Assembly (NCBI GenBank): GCA_028023455.1
Contig: JAQFVV010006221.1
Coordinates: 5,873,011-5,937,010, forward strand
DNA: 64,000 nt
Reading direction: 5' to 3'
DNA from: Epiperipatus broadwayi
Lineage: Eukaryota > Onychophora > Udeonychophora > Euonychophora > Peripatidae
Shown here: piece by piece, positions 11,655 through 22,839 of the stretch
Numbering within the stretch: the stretch's first letter is position 1
Layout: every line of letters begins with the position of its first letter
The notes under the pieces: model-generated
What the model was told of the DNA's origin: nothing
The model's database searches: none
The model's input: only the letters and a program-made list of their open reading frames with translations
Position numbers and translations under genes: made by a program

Positions 11655-11790
11655 CAATGACTTTATTATTCATGAATTTATAAGTTCACCGAAAATGGCA
11701 GATCTGGGTGCGATCTGTGGGCGTTAAGCCTCAAAGTCTGTCATTCTACTATTGCACGCAACCATATAGGGATTCAAGTCTTTTAGTTTT
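11655..11790 (-). mobile_element. tRNA-derived SINE with conserved AATAAAGTCATT tail (copy 1)
   Basis: On the minus strand a tRNA-like head (GCGTGCAATAGTAGAATG) is followed by a tail ending in ATGAATAATAAAGTCATTG. The same tail, with a GAGCAATAAAGTCATT core, recurs at 12310-12490 and 60025-60125 behind different heads. Confidence 0.5.
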
Positions 11791-12309
11791 TGTCAATGCA
11801 TTTCTCATCTCAGATCAATCATATCACAAACACATTAGAGCAGAAACTCAAATCATCATCGCTGCATTTCATAAACAATTTTGGCTCATCAGATCAGCAA
11901 TCAAACACTTAAATATCTCGATATTTTTGATTATGCCAATCTCATGCAAGATAAAGCCTGATTTATATTTAAAGTTTTATATTAACTTAACGGTTTTAAA
12001 GCTGGAATTTTAACTACAAGTTAGAGTAACTGGGTAACTTAGAGTAATTGAGTAACATGAAGTTTAGAAAGTATTGCTTTGGGAATAACTATCTAAGAGG
12101 GATTAAGCCTAAATAAACATTTTAAATGACATCCTAAGAATTAATTATTGTAAATATATATGGATTGTACAGTTTATAGGAAAGAAATAATGAACAAATG
12201 AAGATAATTCTTGAATGAATATTAAAAATTAAAAATTATTCTTAACAAAAAAATATTCATTTCAGATGCGATTATGAGATTAAAATGACATTAGATAAAA
12301 AAACAAAAC

Positions 12310-12490
12310 AAAAGTGAATGACTTTATTGCTCAGGAATTCATAATAAGTTTGAATGCTAGAAGTATGAGAACCAGAATCTATTCTAAGTTGGATTGATCC
12401 TGGAACTTCCTGATCCCAAGTCGAATCTTCCTGGAAGGTGCTATCCCAACTGCACCAAACTGCGCAGGGCAAAATAACACACTGCAACAG
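12310..12490 (-). mobile_element. tRNA-derived SINE with conserved AATAAAGTCATT tail (copy 2)
   Basis: On the minus strand TTTGGTGCAGTTGGGATAGC resembles an A box region, GGATCAATCC a B box, and the tail runs TCTGGTTCTCAT...GAATTCCTGAGCAATAAAG, close to the copy at 60025. A 71-codon minus frame over the same bases is not a gene. Confidence 0.55.
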
Positions 12491-12494
12491 ACAT

Positions 12495-14855
12495 TATTAG
12501 TTAGAAATATTGGAAAGATTGTGTTCTATCGTGGGTTGATGATCGTAATAGTCACTTGTAAATGATTTAGATTATTCTAACTTCAGAAGGCAAAGAATAA
12601 AAAGTTATAGATGAGTTTTGCAATGACTTCAAACCAATTTATGAAAACCCAAATATGTATATATACACACAAATATAACATGCTTGTTTTTTAATCTAAT
12701 ACTTTTAATTGTCTGGAAAAAATTATATATTTTTATGGAATTTGTTGATCTATAAATATTAACATAATCTGTTATTTATAAAAATGCTGCAAGTAATTTA
12801 ATACAAAAATAGAATATTAGTACTCGAGCTAAAGAAATTTCAATTGAGTAAAGTAAAAAAAATCTCAGAGTTAGCAATTGGATGAAACTTTTGATTAAAA
12901 TCTGCTTATTGATTGTTTGATATCTGATAGATTATGAAAATTTCTCCTTATGAATTATAAACAGATTAGATTAGTAGATATTAATTTGATTCTACAATTA
13001 TAATTGTCATTGATCAATTTATCATAAAGGATTAAATGATGTCAAAAATTTCTTTTGGGGATATAAACAGATTAATGCTCCTACTCAAAATTGTGATATT
13101 GATATCCTTTGTGTTTTTACATCATTATTTACTATTAGATAACATTTAATGATAATTGTTAATTTGGGGAAAAGAGAATATGGTTGTTTATATTAAGAAT
13201 AAAATTAAATTATTGCTCAATATATTCTTTGTATTGTCATGTGAAAAGATTAAAACAATTTTTTTTATTGAATTAATTGTGACTGGACATGTTGAAAGAC
13301 TATAGCTGATATTACAAATAATAAAAATAAGCCTGATTTCAAACTCAACAGGGTTGTATTTCAACATTTTTATCATAAATTGTACTCATCTGTGAAGATC
13401 ATACATTAAGTAGAATCTAATTATGCTTTTGTCAAGAAGTATTCATATAAAAGTATCTTAAGTCTGCTGCACCATATAATTAACATGGGTGTCATTATCA
13501 TGAGGTATACTTGCAAGAATATGTGTGAGAAACTGAATCATCTCATTGATGTGTAATGGGTGAAAATGGTGGTCTTACTGAAAATCTGTTAAACAGAATT
13601 TTATATCCCTTTAAACAGTTGTGATTATATGGATAATCTAATATTTAAATATTTCTGAGAAATCATCCAATTCTTTCATAGTAATCTTTGAATAAACTAT
13701 ATATTCTTAGGCGCATCAGTCGAACTTTTTATGTTATATATTAATTTATTTACATGTTCAATGAAATGACATGTATAGATTTATAGGGAAGAAGAGTTAT
13801 TATTACAAGTTAAAAATTCAACAGAACTTTCTAGGTTTAATAGATTTTCTTTTTTAGTGCTTCACCGATGTCTTCTACTGGGTATTTGATATAACAACCA
13901 ATAAATGATATGTAAATGTGCCAATTTTTAGTAATTGTTTTATAATTTTCAGTGTTATAAATTATAATACATAAGTTTTGAAAAATATGAATTATTATGA
14001 TATAACAGAGAAAATGTTTTAGTATCTTCAAAAAGTGTTTATAAAGTCCAACAATAGTTTTTTTTTGTTTTGTTAAAGATGAAATATTTTATTTTATTTA
14101 TGTCAATAATTCATTCATTATTAAATTAATTATATAAAATTTATCTATTTTTACTAAAGAAAATAATTGTCAATAGTAGGATCAAAAACTTATATTCTAA
14201 TACATAAATACATTAAGTATTTTATGTGCTTTTATTTAACTTACTCTGTTTTGTCTGTCTCACTTTTTTTGAGAACTATCAGGCAATTGAGAAGAAAAAT
14301 CATGGAGTTTATTGATCTTAAATTCAAAGGTAAAAAGCCAATAAACCCACTATGCTTGCTGATGCATGTTGGTGAACAGTCTTTTCCTGTTCATATATGT
14401 CAATAATCATATTGTATTAAGAACTGCAAAAATAAGAATATATGGAGTGGACATTAGGAATTTGCTCAGCTCAGTTTCTTTAAGGCCTCATAGAGAAATC
14501 AAAGGATCTTTCAGTGAACAGAGAAGTCCTTTCTGTAACCAACTCTAAGTATGTATTTATGATGCTATCTATAGTGGGAAGAGATATTATAACAGAATAG
14601 AATTTACTAAATGAGAAATCTGCAAACAGATTAACATACCAGAATGATGACTGTGAATTTCGTTTTAATTGATTGCTATGGATATTGTAAAGTATTTCTA
14701 AATGAAATATCTTGAAAAATTAACAATAGAATTTTTACACAAATATTTACAAGTCTAACTATTGAAATTTCAATCTCTCTGCAAGAAAGGTAGTTGCTAC
14801 AACCCTCCCAATTTACTAATAATTTTTTTGACTGGACAAGACAATATATGAAGAA
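12495..14855. other. AT-rich stretch, no gene seen
   Basis: Several frames of 60-80 codons (for example 13188-13376, 14167-14406) lack any recognisable domain. Mixed composition around 14280-14540 might be an old element, not identified. Confidence 0.4.
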
Positions 14856-14859
14856 AAGA

Positions 14860-15800
14860 AGGAATATGAAATTTTTAAAAAATGATGAATTAAATATTTA
14901 GAGTTCTGTAAAATGGTAAGCAAAAGAGTTAAAAATATAAGAAAATATAAGTCTGGATTGGCAAGCAAAGCTATAGAGGATATAAGTCTCAAAAGTATAA
15001 AACATTTTGGTTTTGGAAGGAAAATTGTTACAGCAGGTGACAATGTGAAATGATTGGATGAATTCTATAAAGAATTATATAATATTGAAATACAAGTATA
15101 ATGTATATACTTAATCTAGATGTAAGGGGATTTGAATCTGGACTTTCAAGCATGAAATATATATATATTGGAGATCATTTATTTTTTTCACATGTATGCG
15201 GTCACGGGTATCAGTTATATTGGATATAATGGATGACTAGGGAGCTTGAAAGTCTGGATTCAAATCCCCCTTAATTACATAAAGGATTATATAGTAATAA
15301 AATCAAGAGAACAAAATATCTCTATTACTCCTTTTTCTGAATTGCAAAGTATTTTAAATGAAGAGATGAAACATGCAATTAAGTTTATGAAAAAAAAGAA
15401 GGGGCTCCAAGAAATTTCTGGAATTATTATTAATATTTTAAAAGAAGGAAGTGAAAAAAACAGAAAAATGATTGGCAAAACTATATGCAAAATGTTTAAG
15501 TGATAAAGTTATACCAGATAATTGAAGGAATGCAGTAGTAATAATTATATTTAATAAAAAATGATAAAGAAGACATTAGAAATTACACATCTATCAATCT
15601 TCTAACAATTCTATACAAATCTTTACCAAGATAATTATAACTCATCTGCTTCAAACTTTGAATTCTAACCATATAAAAGAATAAGCTCAAAATAGTGTAA
15701 AAGAACTAGATCATGTGTAAAAGTTTTGGATGACTTGATGCATGGAGAGTTCTTCATTCAGCAATGTTTGATAATGATAGAAAATGATGGTCAATGAAAA
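14860..15800 (+). pseudogene. RTE-type LINE relic, copy 1
   Basis: Plus-strand pieces in order match the linker and N-terminal reverse transcriptase region of RTE-clade retrotransposons: EFCKMVSKRVKNIRKYKSGL near 14900, then after an insertion NEEMKHAIKFMKKKKG near 15355, INILKEGSEKNRKMIGKT near 15430, and beyond 15520 degenerate KEDIRNY-like and ILYK-like motifs. Stops and frameshifts are frequent. A family 2 hammerhead element (15082-15278) interrupts it with a duplicated target. The upstream endonuclease is absent and the polymerase palm motifs are lost. Confidence 0.7.
15082..15278 (+). mobile_element. Hammerhead retroelement family 2, internally deleted, inserted in an RTE relic
   Basis: Flanked by 15 bp repeats ATAAAGAATTATATA (15067-15081) and ATAAAGGATTATATA (15279-15293), one mismatch; the reading frame of the RTE resumes after it. 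It starts ATATTGAAATACAAGTATAA and ends GGATTCAAATCCCCCTTAA, as other family 2 members do, and its two ends are inverted copies. Only the downstream half of the ribozyme remains: GCATGAAATATATATATATT followed by GGAGATC. The TTCAAATCC block resembles a tRNA B box. Confidence 0.75.
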
Positions 15801-15830
15801 TAGATTTGGTTTTTATTACTGAAAATATTA

Positions 15831-15840
15831 CCCCCCCCCC
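15831..15840. repeat. C10 homopolymer tract
   Basis: One of eight runs of at least 10 C or G in this very AT-rich window (others: 7921-7932, 9195-9204, 10693-10704, 11505-11514, 21226-21237, 38857-38867, 63143-63153). Confidence 0.95.
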
Positions 15841-15997
15841 TTTTACTTTTAATTCAGTACAGTGCTTAGTAAATGAATATCACTATAAAAGAAGATGACT
15901 TTTGAGTATTGTTGATCATGTTATAAATTTGAATATAAAAGTGGCCTTCAAGTTTAAAAGAAATTAATTATCAATGCATTAGAAGATCAATATAATT

Positions 15998-16354
15998 AAG
16001 CCAATGAACATCACATGACCACCTCCTCTTATGCTTGTGTATAACTGCTGTTAAAACAGGCAAAAACTCACTATATATATATTGCCACACACAACAAGCT
16101 AGAGTAATCAATTGATGCCAGAAGGCCTGTGCATAAAATCTCCATCTAGTGCCTACTCATCCAATATCCCCAGACTAGTTTCTGGCTTGTGGCCTTCGTC
16201 AGTGAGGAGCCTTGGATCTGAGAGCACTGCATTAGTCTGAAGATATTGGATGAGTAGGCACTAGATGGGGATTTTATGCACAGGCCTTCTGGTATCCATT
16301 GATTACTCTAGCTTGCTGTGTGTGGCAATATATATAGTGAGTTTTGCCTGTTTT
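15998..16354 (-). mobile_element. Hammerhead retroelement family 1, copy 3 (head-to-head)
   Basis: Perfect 12 bp target duplication ATCAATATAATT at 15986-15997 and 16355-16366. Both ends show AAAACAGGCAAAAACTCAC or its complement, so two units are joined head to head: the left, minus-oriented unit has a complete ribozyme (16159-16217); the right one has lost its core and resumes at TTAGTCTGAAGATATTGG. It lies between the RTE copy 1 and another LINE relic. Confidence 0.8.
16159..16217 (-). ncRNA. Hammerhead ribozyme, family 1 (copy 3)
   Basis: On the minus strand CTGACGA (16202-16196), stem II GGC-CACAA-GCC, GAAA, palindrome ACTAGT, C at 16173 before the cut. Stem I pairs CTCCTCA with TGGGGA (one G-U) and ATCCAA with TTGGAT. 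All core residues are present. Confidence 0.72.
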
Positions 16355-16369
16355 ATCAATATAATTACT

Positions 16370-17640
16370 AATTTCCCCTTTTGAGTTACCTGGAAAGGTT
16401 TTAAATAGGATAGTGATAACTTCACTACAATTAGAATGTTTTAGGAATATATGGTCCCAAGAAATTATACTACCTATATTAAGAATACCTTTATTGTTTC
16501 AATTTATGATTGTTATTTATTATAGCAAAAATACTCTCAATGATTTTATTGAATAGAATGCATCTGACTAATTTTACATAAGCAATTAGTCTCATTGTGA
16601 TTTTAGAGACTCAGAAATCATGATAGTCATTTTTTTTGCATTTATGCAAATGCAAGAAAAGTGTTGTATTGCATTTTTGATTCAGTCAAAACATTTGATT
16701 TAATGCAATAAAAAAGTTTAAGGATTACCTGATTGTTTGCTGAAATTTATTAACGCTGTACTGTGAGAGAGAGAGAGAGAGTGTTTATTACAGGCAGTGA
16801 AATATTTAAGGCATTTGAAATAAAAATTGGTTGTTAACTAAGGATATGTATGTACTCATTCTGATTGTTTTTTTATTTCTGTGGTAGCAGTATGGACATC
16901 TTAATGAAGCATGCATTAAGATGCGATGCAGGTTTAATAACTGACTATAGTTAAAATGGAACTTAAACTTATTTGGCTTTTAAATTTATAGTATTGTGTC
17001 AGGCATTGGTGGTCGAGAGGTCAGCGACAGCTGCTTTACAAGCAAGCAGTTGTCCCGGGTTAGCGGGTTCACTTCCTGGCTGCTGCTATGACACATGATT
17101 GTTCGCTTTAAAATTCAAATAAAGTTCTATAAAATGTTTTGAATGTAACCTATAAATAATTTGGTTCAGTAATTAATGTTCAAAAACTCAATCTCTGATG
17201 GGGAAAAATCTTCAACAATTTTTAATTTGTATAATTCTCACTTTCAGAATGTGCTTCAATTTGATTATTTATAGCTTTTTAGATAAAAGGGTATATTTAG
17301 TTGGTGAGTAGACTTCATTGTGATACTAACTTAAATTAAAAAATATTGTATTTCATTATAGTAATATAACTACTACAACCAAATTAGTTGTATGCTGTGA
17401 TGTCATTCTTCCAAATTTTTTGGAAGTTAGATATGGATCCTTTATCTTAAATGTAGGCTGAAGAAGTTTAATATGAATTGTTTTCATTGGAAGAGTATGA
17501 TTAAGAATAAAATACTATGGAGAGCTGCAATGGTCTTTCAATTATGCAATTGGTGCAGAAGTTAAAAGACCATATTGTTTGTTGTCAAAAAACAGACTGT
17601 AAGACCAACATATGATATATATGGACATATTTAAGATTCA
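16370..17640 (+). pseudogene. Heavily decayed LINE reverse transcriptase relic
   Basis: No long frame survives, but plus-strand fragments fall in the order of a LINE polymerase: IAKILSMILLNRMH near 16525, FDSVKTFDLM (palm motif A, usually DFxKAFD) near 16675, FKAFEIKIG near 16810, INVQKTQSLMG near 17185, TKLVVCCDVILPNFL near 17380 and KKFNMNCFHWKSMIKNKILW near 17465. The catalytic YADD box is not visible. A tRNA-like SINE sits inside it at 16997-17093. The LPTLLYG-like C-terminal part suggests an RTE or Jockey-group element; which one is not resolved. Confidence 0.55.
16997..17093 (+). mobile_element. Class II tRNA-like SINE
   Basis: TGTCAGGCATTGGTGGTCGA opens an A box like that of leucine and serine tRNAs; a long variable arm follows and AGCGGGTTCACTTCC is the B box; it closes with GCTATGACA. 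TGTCA at the start and TGACA at the end pair to extend the acceptor stem. It is homologous to 1761-1843 and inserted in a LINE relic. No convincing perfect target repeat. Confidence 0.6.
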
Positions 17641-17649
17641 TGAACTTGA

Positions 17650-18825
17650 TTTGTGTAATTTAACTAAACTTATTTTTACCCCTTCCCCCTTTTTTTCCAT
17701 CTTTTTTTAGAGTTAAAATGGTTATGTGCATGTTTGAGAATATATGTATATACTCGATTGTTACAAAAATTTTGAAACATAGTTTAGAATTTAGTACTTA
17801 AGATTTTGCCCATATATAAGCATTTGGGTTGGAAAGAATAAGTGGATTCATTTTATTCTTTCATAAATACTATATCTTGTGTTGGGAGTGAAAGTATTTA
17901 TTTATTGTTAACACTCGTAAAAAGGCATGCACAATAGCTTGGAAAGGCTGATCTTTAATGTAGAATAAAAATATTTTTTTGATATAATTAAATTAATTAC
18001 TTTTCTTAATCATTAGCTCCAGTTTTTTTTTTTTTTAATTAATATGACTTTGTAAACTACCATTGCCCCGGGTTAGTAATTAATAAGAGAAAATTTTAAT
18101 TTGTCGCTTTTTCATGTATGTATCTAGAGAGTTTTTTTTTTTTTAAAAAAAAAAAAATAATAATAATAAAATTGAGTTTGTTATTTTGAATATTGATTTT
18201 ATTTTTTAAAAAATTGATAGCTTCATTCATTGATTTTAATCCTACGAGTCTTTCTCATCATTATTCATGATTTTTTCCCAACTGTGGTTTTAATCTAATG
18301 CTCCTATGCCACCCTCATGTGATTTCTATTCTCCATGAATATCAGTTTTCCTCGCTATTATATTATTATTTTTATTCTAATGAAATGAAATCTCCAGGAA
18401 TCCCATGAGGCTAAATTTGTAATACATTGTGGAGTTAGTTTTTTTTGTCGTCCATAACATTTTTTATCTCATCATATGTTTGATTATGTTTTTGGACAGC
18501 TGCAAACCACTGATTATTATTAGGAATAAATTCACGTTTACATTGCTAAAGGAACATATCAAAAGACTTGATTCAGCTCAAGCTAAATATTTTATTAAAA
18601 TTGATATATTAATAATATTTATACACACACATATTTATATAAATGTATATACATTAACAAACAATATCAGTAATTTATTGATATATATTATATATTTTTT
18701 AAATTTAAGAAGATTCAAAGAAAGAGAAAGTAATTAATAGCAGTATTAAATTAATTAATAACCAGGGATGTACTTATGGAATATAACAAATAACAATTGT
18801 TAACTGGACAGAGCCTCATGGGTCA
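17650..18825. other. AT-rich stretch; contains a repeat related to the spacer of the 62 kb palindrome
   Basis: 17795-17888 (ACTTAAGATTTTGCCCATAT through GTGGATTCATTTTATTCTTT) matches the spacer of the palindromic element at 62251-62511. No gene seen elsewhere; a 102-codon frame at 18429-18737 lacks motifs. Confidence 0.5.
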
Positions 18826-18829
18826 AAGG

Positions 18830-19235
18830 GTCTAAAACAGTGATGTGATGTGATGCACTGTGACCTCTTCTTATTCTGAGTCAGGAATCTCTCAGCACTG
18901 TACCAAGAAAAACCTGTTAGTCATTTTACCTCCACTTTCCACTCCCCACCCTAAGTTTTCCCCATATTCTTCTCTATCCTGTTCCATCCCATTTCCACAA
19001 CATAATCTTTGTCAACTCCATGGCCTTTATATCTAAATCCCCTTTATTTTTTCCCAAACCCAGCATAAAAATCAAGAGCCCACTTTCTGTATAATCACTT
19101 TGTTTATATTTATTATTCCACAACTTCACTATTTCTACCCTTTCTGCTTGCAGGCATTTACATTCTATTAGTAGATGCCTAATATTTTCTAGGCCTTCCT
19201 TACACAACTTGCATACTAAATCACCCACATTTTCC
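18830..19235 (-). pseudogene. LINE 3-prime end, copy 1 (C-terminal zinc-knuckle)
   Basis: Minus-strand frame ending at 18974 reads VGDLVCKLCKEGLENIRHLL then IECKCLQAER, a C-x2-C-x8-H-x4-C pattern like the end of several LINE polyproteins, and closes with WKWDGTG and a stop. The following 3-prime untranslated region contains GATGTGATGTGATG on the plus strand (near 18842), i.e. repeated ATCAC on the element strand. A second copy with the same order lies at 39385-39790. The reverse transcriptase itself is missing, as expected for 5-prime truncation. Confidence 0.65.
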
Positions 19236-19239
19236 CATT

Positions 19240-19340
19240 TAAGTGACAAACTCTTCATACAGTAGTGCCACCCAGAGCAAGCCATAGTAATCAATGGATG
19301 CAAGGTGTGTGCATAAAATCCTTATCTAGTGCATTGAGTT
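19240..19340 (-). mobile_element. Fragment of hammerhead family 1
   Basis: AACTCTTCATACAGTAGTGC, AGTAATCAATGGATGC and GTGCATAAAATCCTTATCTA match the end arm of family 1. It abuts the LINE 3-prime end; the combined 109-codon frame (18974-19303) begins in this fragment by chance. No ribozyme is included. Confidence 0.6.
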
Positions 19341-19344
19341 GATT

Positions 19345-20135
19345 TCATGTATTTTTAATAGTGTTTAAGTTTTTGTTTTTTCAATTAAAAATTTGTTATC
19401 CAACATGAGAACTTCTCAAAATTTTCATGACCCCTAACAATTTTTCTGTGATCTCTTGATGGGTCACACATACATTTATTTACATATTTATACTGAATAG
19501 TAATTTGACATTTGTGGAAATTGTGAACACTTTTAAAATGAAAAGAAAATTAATTTTACTAAAAATAAATTTTCTTATATAGATTTTCTTTTTATTATTG
19601 CTGGCCATGAAGATTGTCTGTCAGTTAAATATTATGAAAAACAATTCTCAATACAAGTTTATTATTACATGAATTTATCATAGATTGATTGCCGAGTAAC
19701 ATCTTCATAAATTAAGTAAATACTTAATTATCTGGTCTGGGTTTCTAAACCTATACCTTAATTTTGAATTTCTATCCTTGAATTAATTCTAGCATTGTTA
19801 TTGTATACACCTTCAAACAACTGAATGAAACTATGGTAATACAAAAAAGAAAGAATAAAATTTAATTAATTTTCAGTACTAAAATGCTTAATGATAAATG
19901 AAATTTTACATGGAAGGTTAAGTTTAACTTTATTTATATCTTTAAATGAGAAGAATAAAAATGTAATTTAATATAATATTCTATGTGAAAATTGATGATT
20001 ACAAAAAGTAATCTTGTTTGTGAATGGTTGTGGCTTGAATAAATGAAAACTGATCAATTGCACCAAAGAAAACAATTTTCTGGTCGTTCTATTCAGCTAA
20101 AGAAATTATTTGGAGATAATAACAGGAGTTAGAAT
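19345..20135. other. AT-rich stretch, no gene seen
   Basis: Nothing recognised between the LINE end and the Merlin element. Confidence 0.5.
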
Positions 20136-20241
20136 AAAATGTGGGTTGTCCTCTGATCCTTCGTGTCAGCTGCTAGAGGCAGGATTTCTAGCTAGATTTC
20201 TAGAAATATGCCGTTTCCTTGGCCGCACCCAAGCCTTTAAG

Positions 20242-20390
20242 CATTCTTTCTAAAATAAATCCTAGAAAGATTGTTAACTCAGAGTTAAGTCTTCTTTCTA
20301 TGCTAAAAGATAGACTGTTAACCTGGAGTTAAGTCTTCTTTCTACGATAAAATCTAGAAAGAATGTTAACTCTGCTTAGTGGCTAACGGT
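20242..20390. repeat. Three tandem units near the left end of the Merlin element
   Basis: Each unit starts TTCTTTCTA, has a variable middle with a TAGAAAGA complement, and ends GTTAACTC or GAGTTAAGTC. The inverted TTCTTTCTA and TAGAAAGA parts could fold. Subterminal repeats of this type are often transposase binding sites; that role is inference here. Confidence 0.65.
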
Positions 20391-20720
20391 GTGGCTTTTT
20401 CCGATGCTAAAAGCAGAGGAAAATACCGTAGTTGTTTGTGTCACGCACTATATCGTAATGCTGTGTTATGTATTTGATGTAACAATATCGTACGAGGGTG
20501 TATTAATTTGATCGTGTCAAAATAATTTTAATTTTCATCGGTACCTTTTTTTTTTTAAGATGAATTGATGTATTTACATTTTAACAATTTTAACAGTATC
20601 GTGATTGTTCCTCATAAATTTATATTCTTCCTAAATTTTCGATTACGGTGGGTTAGGGTAATATTTTAAAGATCACGCTTTGAATCACGTTTCAGCGAGA
20701 AATTTTCCGAGACAAAAAGT

Positions 20721-21007
20721 ATGGCAAATTCGAAAACAGAAAATATGAAAAGATGGGAATTGCCAGACACGAAAGCCGTCAGTGCTGTAACATTTCTACA
20801 GCTGAAAAACATCCTGCTGAAAGAAAAAAAGATGTTTGTGGCGAATGTATGAGACTTGAGATCCATAAAGATCTTTGGACTTTCATTTGTAAGTCTCGTT
20901 CTTGCCGAAAGAAATGTGCACTTCGAAAAGGCAGCTGGTTTGAGGGATTTCAAATGCCGTTCGTCAAGTCTTTACGTTTGCTGCATTACTGGAGCCATGA
21001 CGAGTGA
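20721..21007 (+). pseudogene. Merlin (IS1016-like) transposase, N-terminal fragment
   Basis: ATG at 20721 opens a frame reading SAVTFLQLKNILLKEKKM, the usual start of these proteins, then a shift of frame near 20835 is needed to continue with CGECMRLEIHKDLWTFICK, SRSCRKKCALRKGSWFEGF and MPFVKSLRLLHYWSHDE, stopping at 21007. The paired cysteines form the zinc ribbon of IS1595/ISXO2-type transposases, and the RKGSWFEG motif is characteristic. The family is normally near 250-300 residues with a DDE catalytic domain after this point; here it is missing and repeats follow. The minus-strand frame over the same bases (20666-20953) is its shadow. Confidence 0.75.
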
Positions 21008-21084
21008 CCGTACAGCATGCCATTAATGATATTGAAATGTCTACCAGTAAATATTATTAACCAAATTGATAAATAAAGTAACAT

Positions 21085-22680
21085 AACATACACACACAAT
21101 AATTGTTGTTAACCAAAAAATGTAAATTATTATTTAAAAATACACAAAAACACCCCTCCCACTAATTGTTGTCAATCAAATGTAAACAAATTAAAGTAAT
21201 GAAAATTATTATTTAAAGATCCATACCCCCCCCCCCCATTGTGTCTTTAATTTTGTCACTTAAATTTTTAAAAACAGTATTACTATTTAAACACAACCCA
21301 AATTACTATTTAAACATACACCAAAAAAGATCCTTTCTTGTCAATAATAATCAAATTAAGAACTATTATTGTCCCATTGTCAAAAATATTAGGTTTTTGG
21401 GAAACCAAAACAATAATTTATAAACGAAAAAAAAGTCAATCGGTTGTCAATCAAATGTAATAAATAAAAGTAACTTCAATTTTGATTTAAACATACACAC
21501 ACACAAAAAAAAACCCTTTCTCCAAATAATTGCTGTCGGCAATCAAATGTAAAATAAAAAGGAAGGTAAATTAGTATTTAATCATCATCCAAAAACACCC
21601 ACCCCTCTCACTAATTATTGTCAGCAATCAAATGTACACCACCACTAAAAGTAATGTAAACTACTATTCTTTAAACGGTTACACCCTTTCCCCCAATAAT
21701 TGTTGTCTACAATCGTACATACAAAAAAACACCCCTCCCAATAATTAGTATCGGCAATCAAATGTAAACCAATCAAAGTAAGACCGTAACTTAAAACTAC
21801 TATTGTTTAAACGGTTAACCCACCCCTTCACCCAATAATTGTTGTCTACAACCATACACACAAAAAAACACCCCTCCCAATAATTAGTGTCAAACAAATG
21901 TAAAACAATCAAAGTAAGATGGTAACTTATTATTTAAACGTAACCCAAATTACTATTTGAAACTACACCGAAAAACAACCTTTTGTCAATAAAAATTAAA
22001 CAAACAACAACTATTATTGTCCCATTGTCAAAAATGTTTATTCATAGAAACAAAAATCATAATTTATAAATGAAAGGAAGTCATATCGGTCGTTAATCAA
22101 ATGTAAACCAATAAACGTAATGGTTTTAATTTTTATTTAAACATACACACACGCGAAAAAAAAAACAACAACACTTCTCCCGATAATTGCTGTCGGCAAT
22201 CAAACGTAAACCTATCAAAGTAACGTAAATTATTATTTAATCGTACACAAAAACACCCCTCCCACTAATTGTTCTTGGCAATCAAATGAAAACCTATCAA
22301 AGTAACATCAATTATTATTTAAAGATCCATCCAAAAAAAACCCGTTCTCTCTTAAATTTCGGCAATCCAATTTTACAAAAACCGTAATACTATTTAAAAA
22401 AAAAAAACCACAAATTACTAATCGAACACACACCAAAAAAGACCCATTCTCTCTTAAATTTCGGCAATCCAATTTTACAAAAACAGTAATACTATTTAAA
22501 AAAAAAAACACAAATTACTATTTGAACCCACACCAAAAAAGACCCGTTCTCTCTTAAATTTCGGCAATCCTAAAAAATTCAACTATTATTATACCATCGT
22601 CAAAAATATTATTTGGGAAAAATAATTCAGAAATGAAAGAAAGTAAACTTTGTAAACAAATAAACAAACAAACAAAAAAA
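21085..22680. repeat. Degenerate satellite array with higher-order organisation inside the Merlin element
   Basis: A unit of about 85-110 bp recurs throughout: CAATCAAATGTAAACCAATC, then AAAGTAA, then ATTATTTAAA, then a C-rich ACACCCCTCCCACTAATTG. A longer block (ACTATTATTGTCCCATTGTC followed by a TAATTTATAAA stretch) appears near 21360 and again near 22010, and in part near 22580, giving a higher-order period of roughly 600-680 bp. Near 22330-22560 a 110 bp unit with TCTCTTAAATTTCGGCAATC is nearly identical three times. Confidence 0.8.
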
Positions 22681-22839
22681 AATCAATATTAATAGAGAAT
22701 CGCTGGCCCGGAAACAATATATTAATGTGTTTTTGATTAGAAATCGCGCCTCTAGCGACTGACACGAAGGATCAGATGACAACCAAAATGTGTTTCTTAA
22801 GAGTAGGAAGATATTTCATAAATTATTAAAGTTAATATT

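Larger units (their letters stand above)
20144..22784 (+). mobile_element. Merlin-type DNA transposon carrying an internal satellite array
   Basis: Terminal inverted repeats of about 46 bp: the left end starts GGTTGTCCTCTGATCCTTCG and the right end, read on the minus strand, starts GGTTGTCATCTGATCCTTCG; agreement continues through GTCAG and CTAGAGGC. An 8 bp target duplication AAAATGTG is perfect (20136-20143, 22785-22792), the length known for Merlin. Inside are, in order, three copies of a 45-55 bp unit (20242-20390), an N-terminal transposase fragment (20721-21007) and about 1.6 kb of degenerate tandem repeats. The catalytic part of the transposase is absent, so the copy is non-autonomous. 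Confidence 0.88.

Noticed and set aside
20753-21007. Horizontally acquired bacterial IS1595-type insertion sequence
   Set aside because: The 46 bp ends, 8 bp TSD, AT-rich interior and eukaryotic repeats fit the animal Merlin superfamily.
21085-22680. CRISPR array
   Set aside because: Units are degenerate, of unequal length, without unique spacers, and the setting is eukaryotic.
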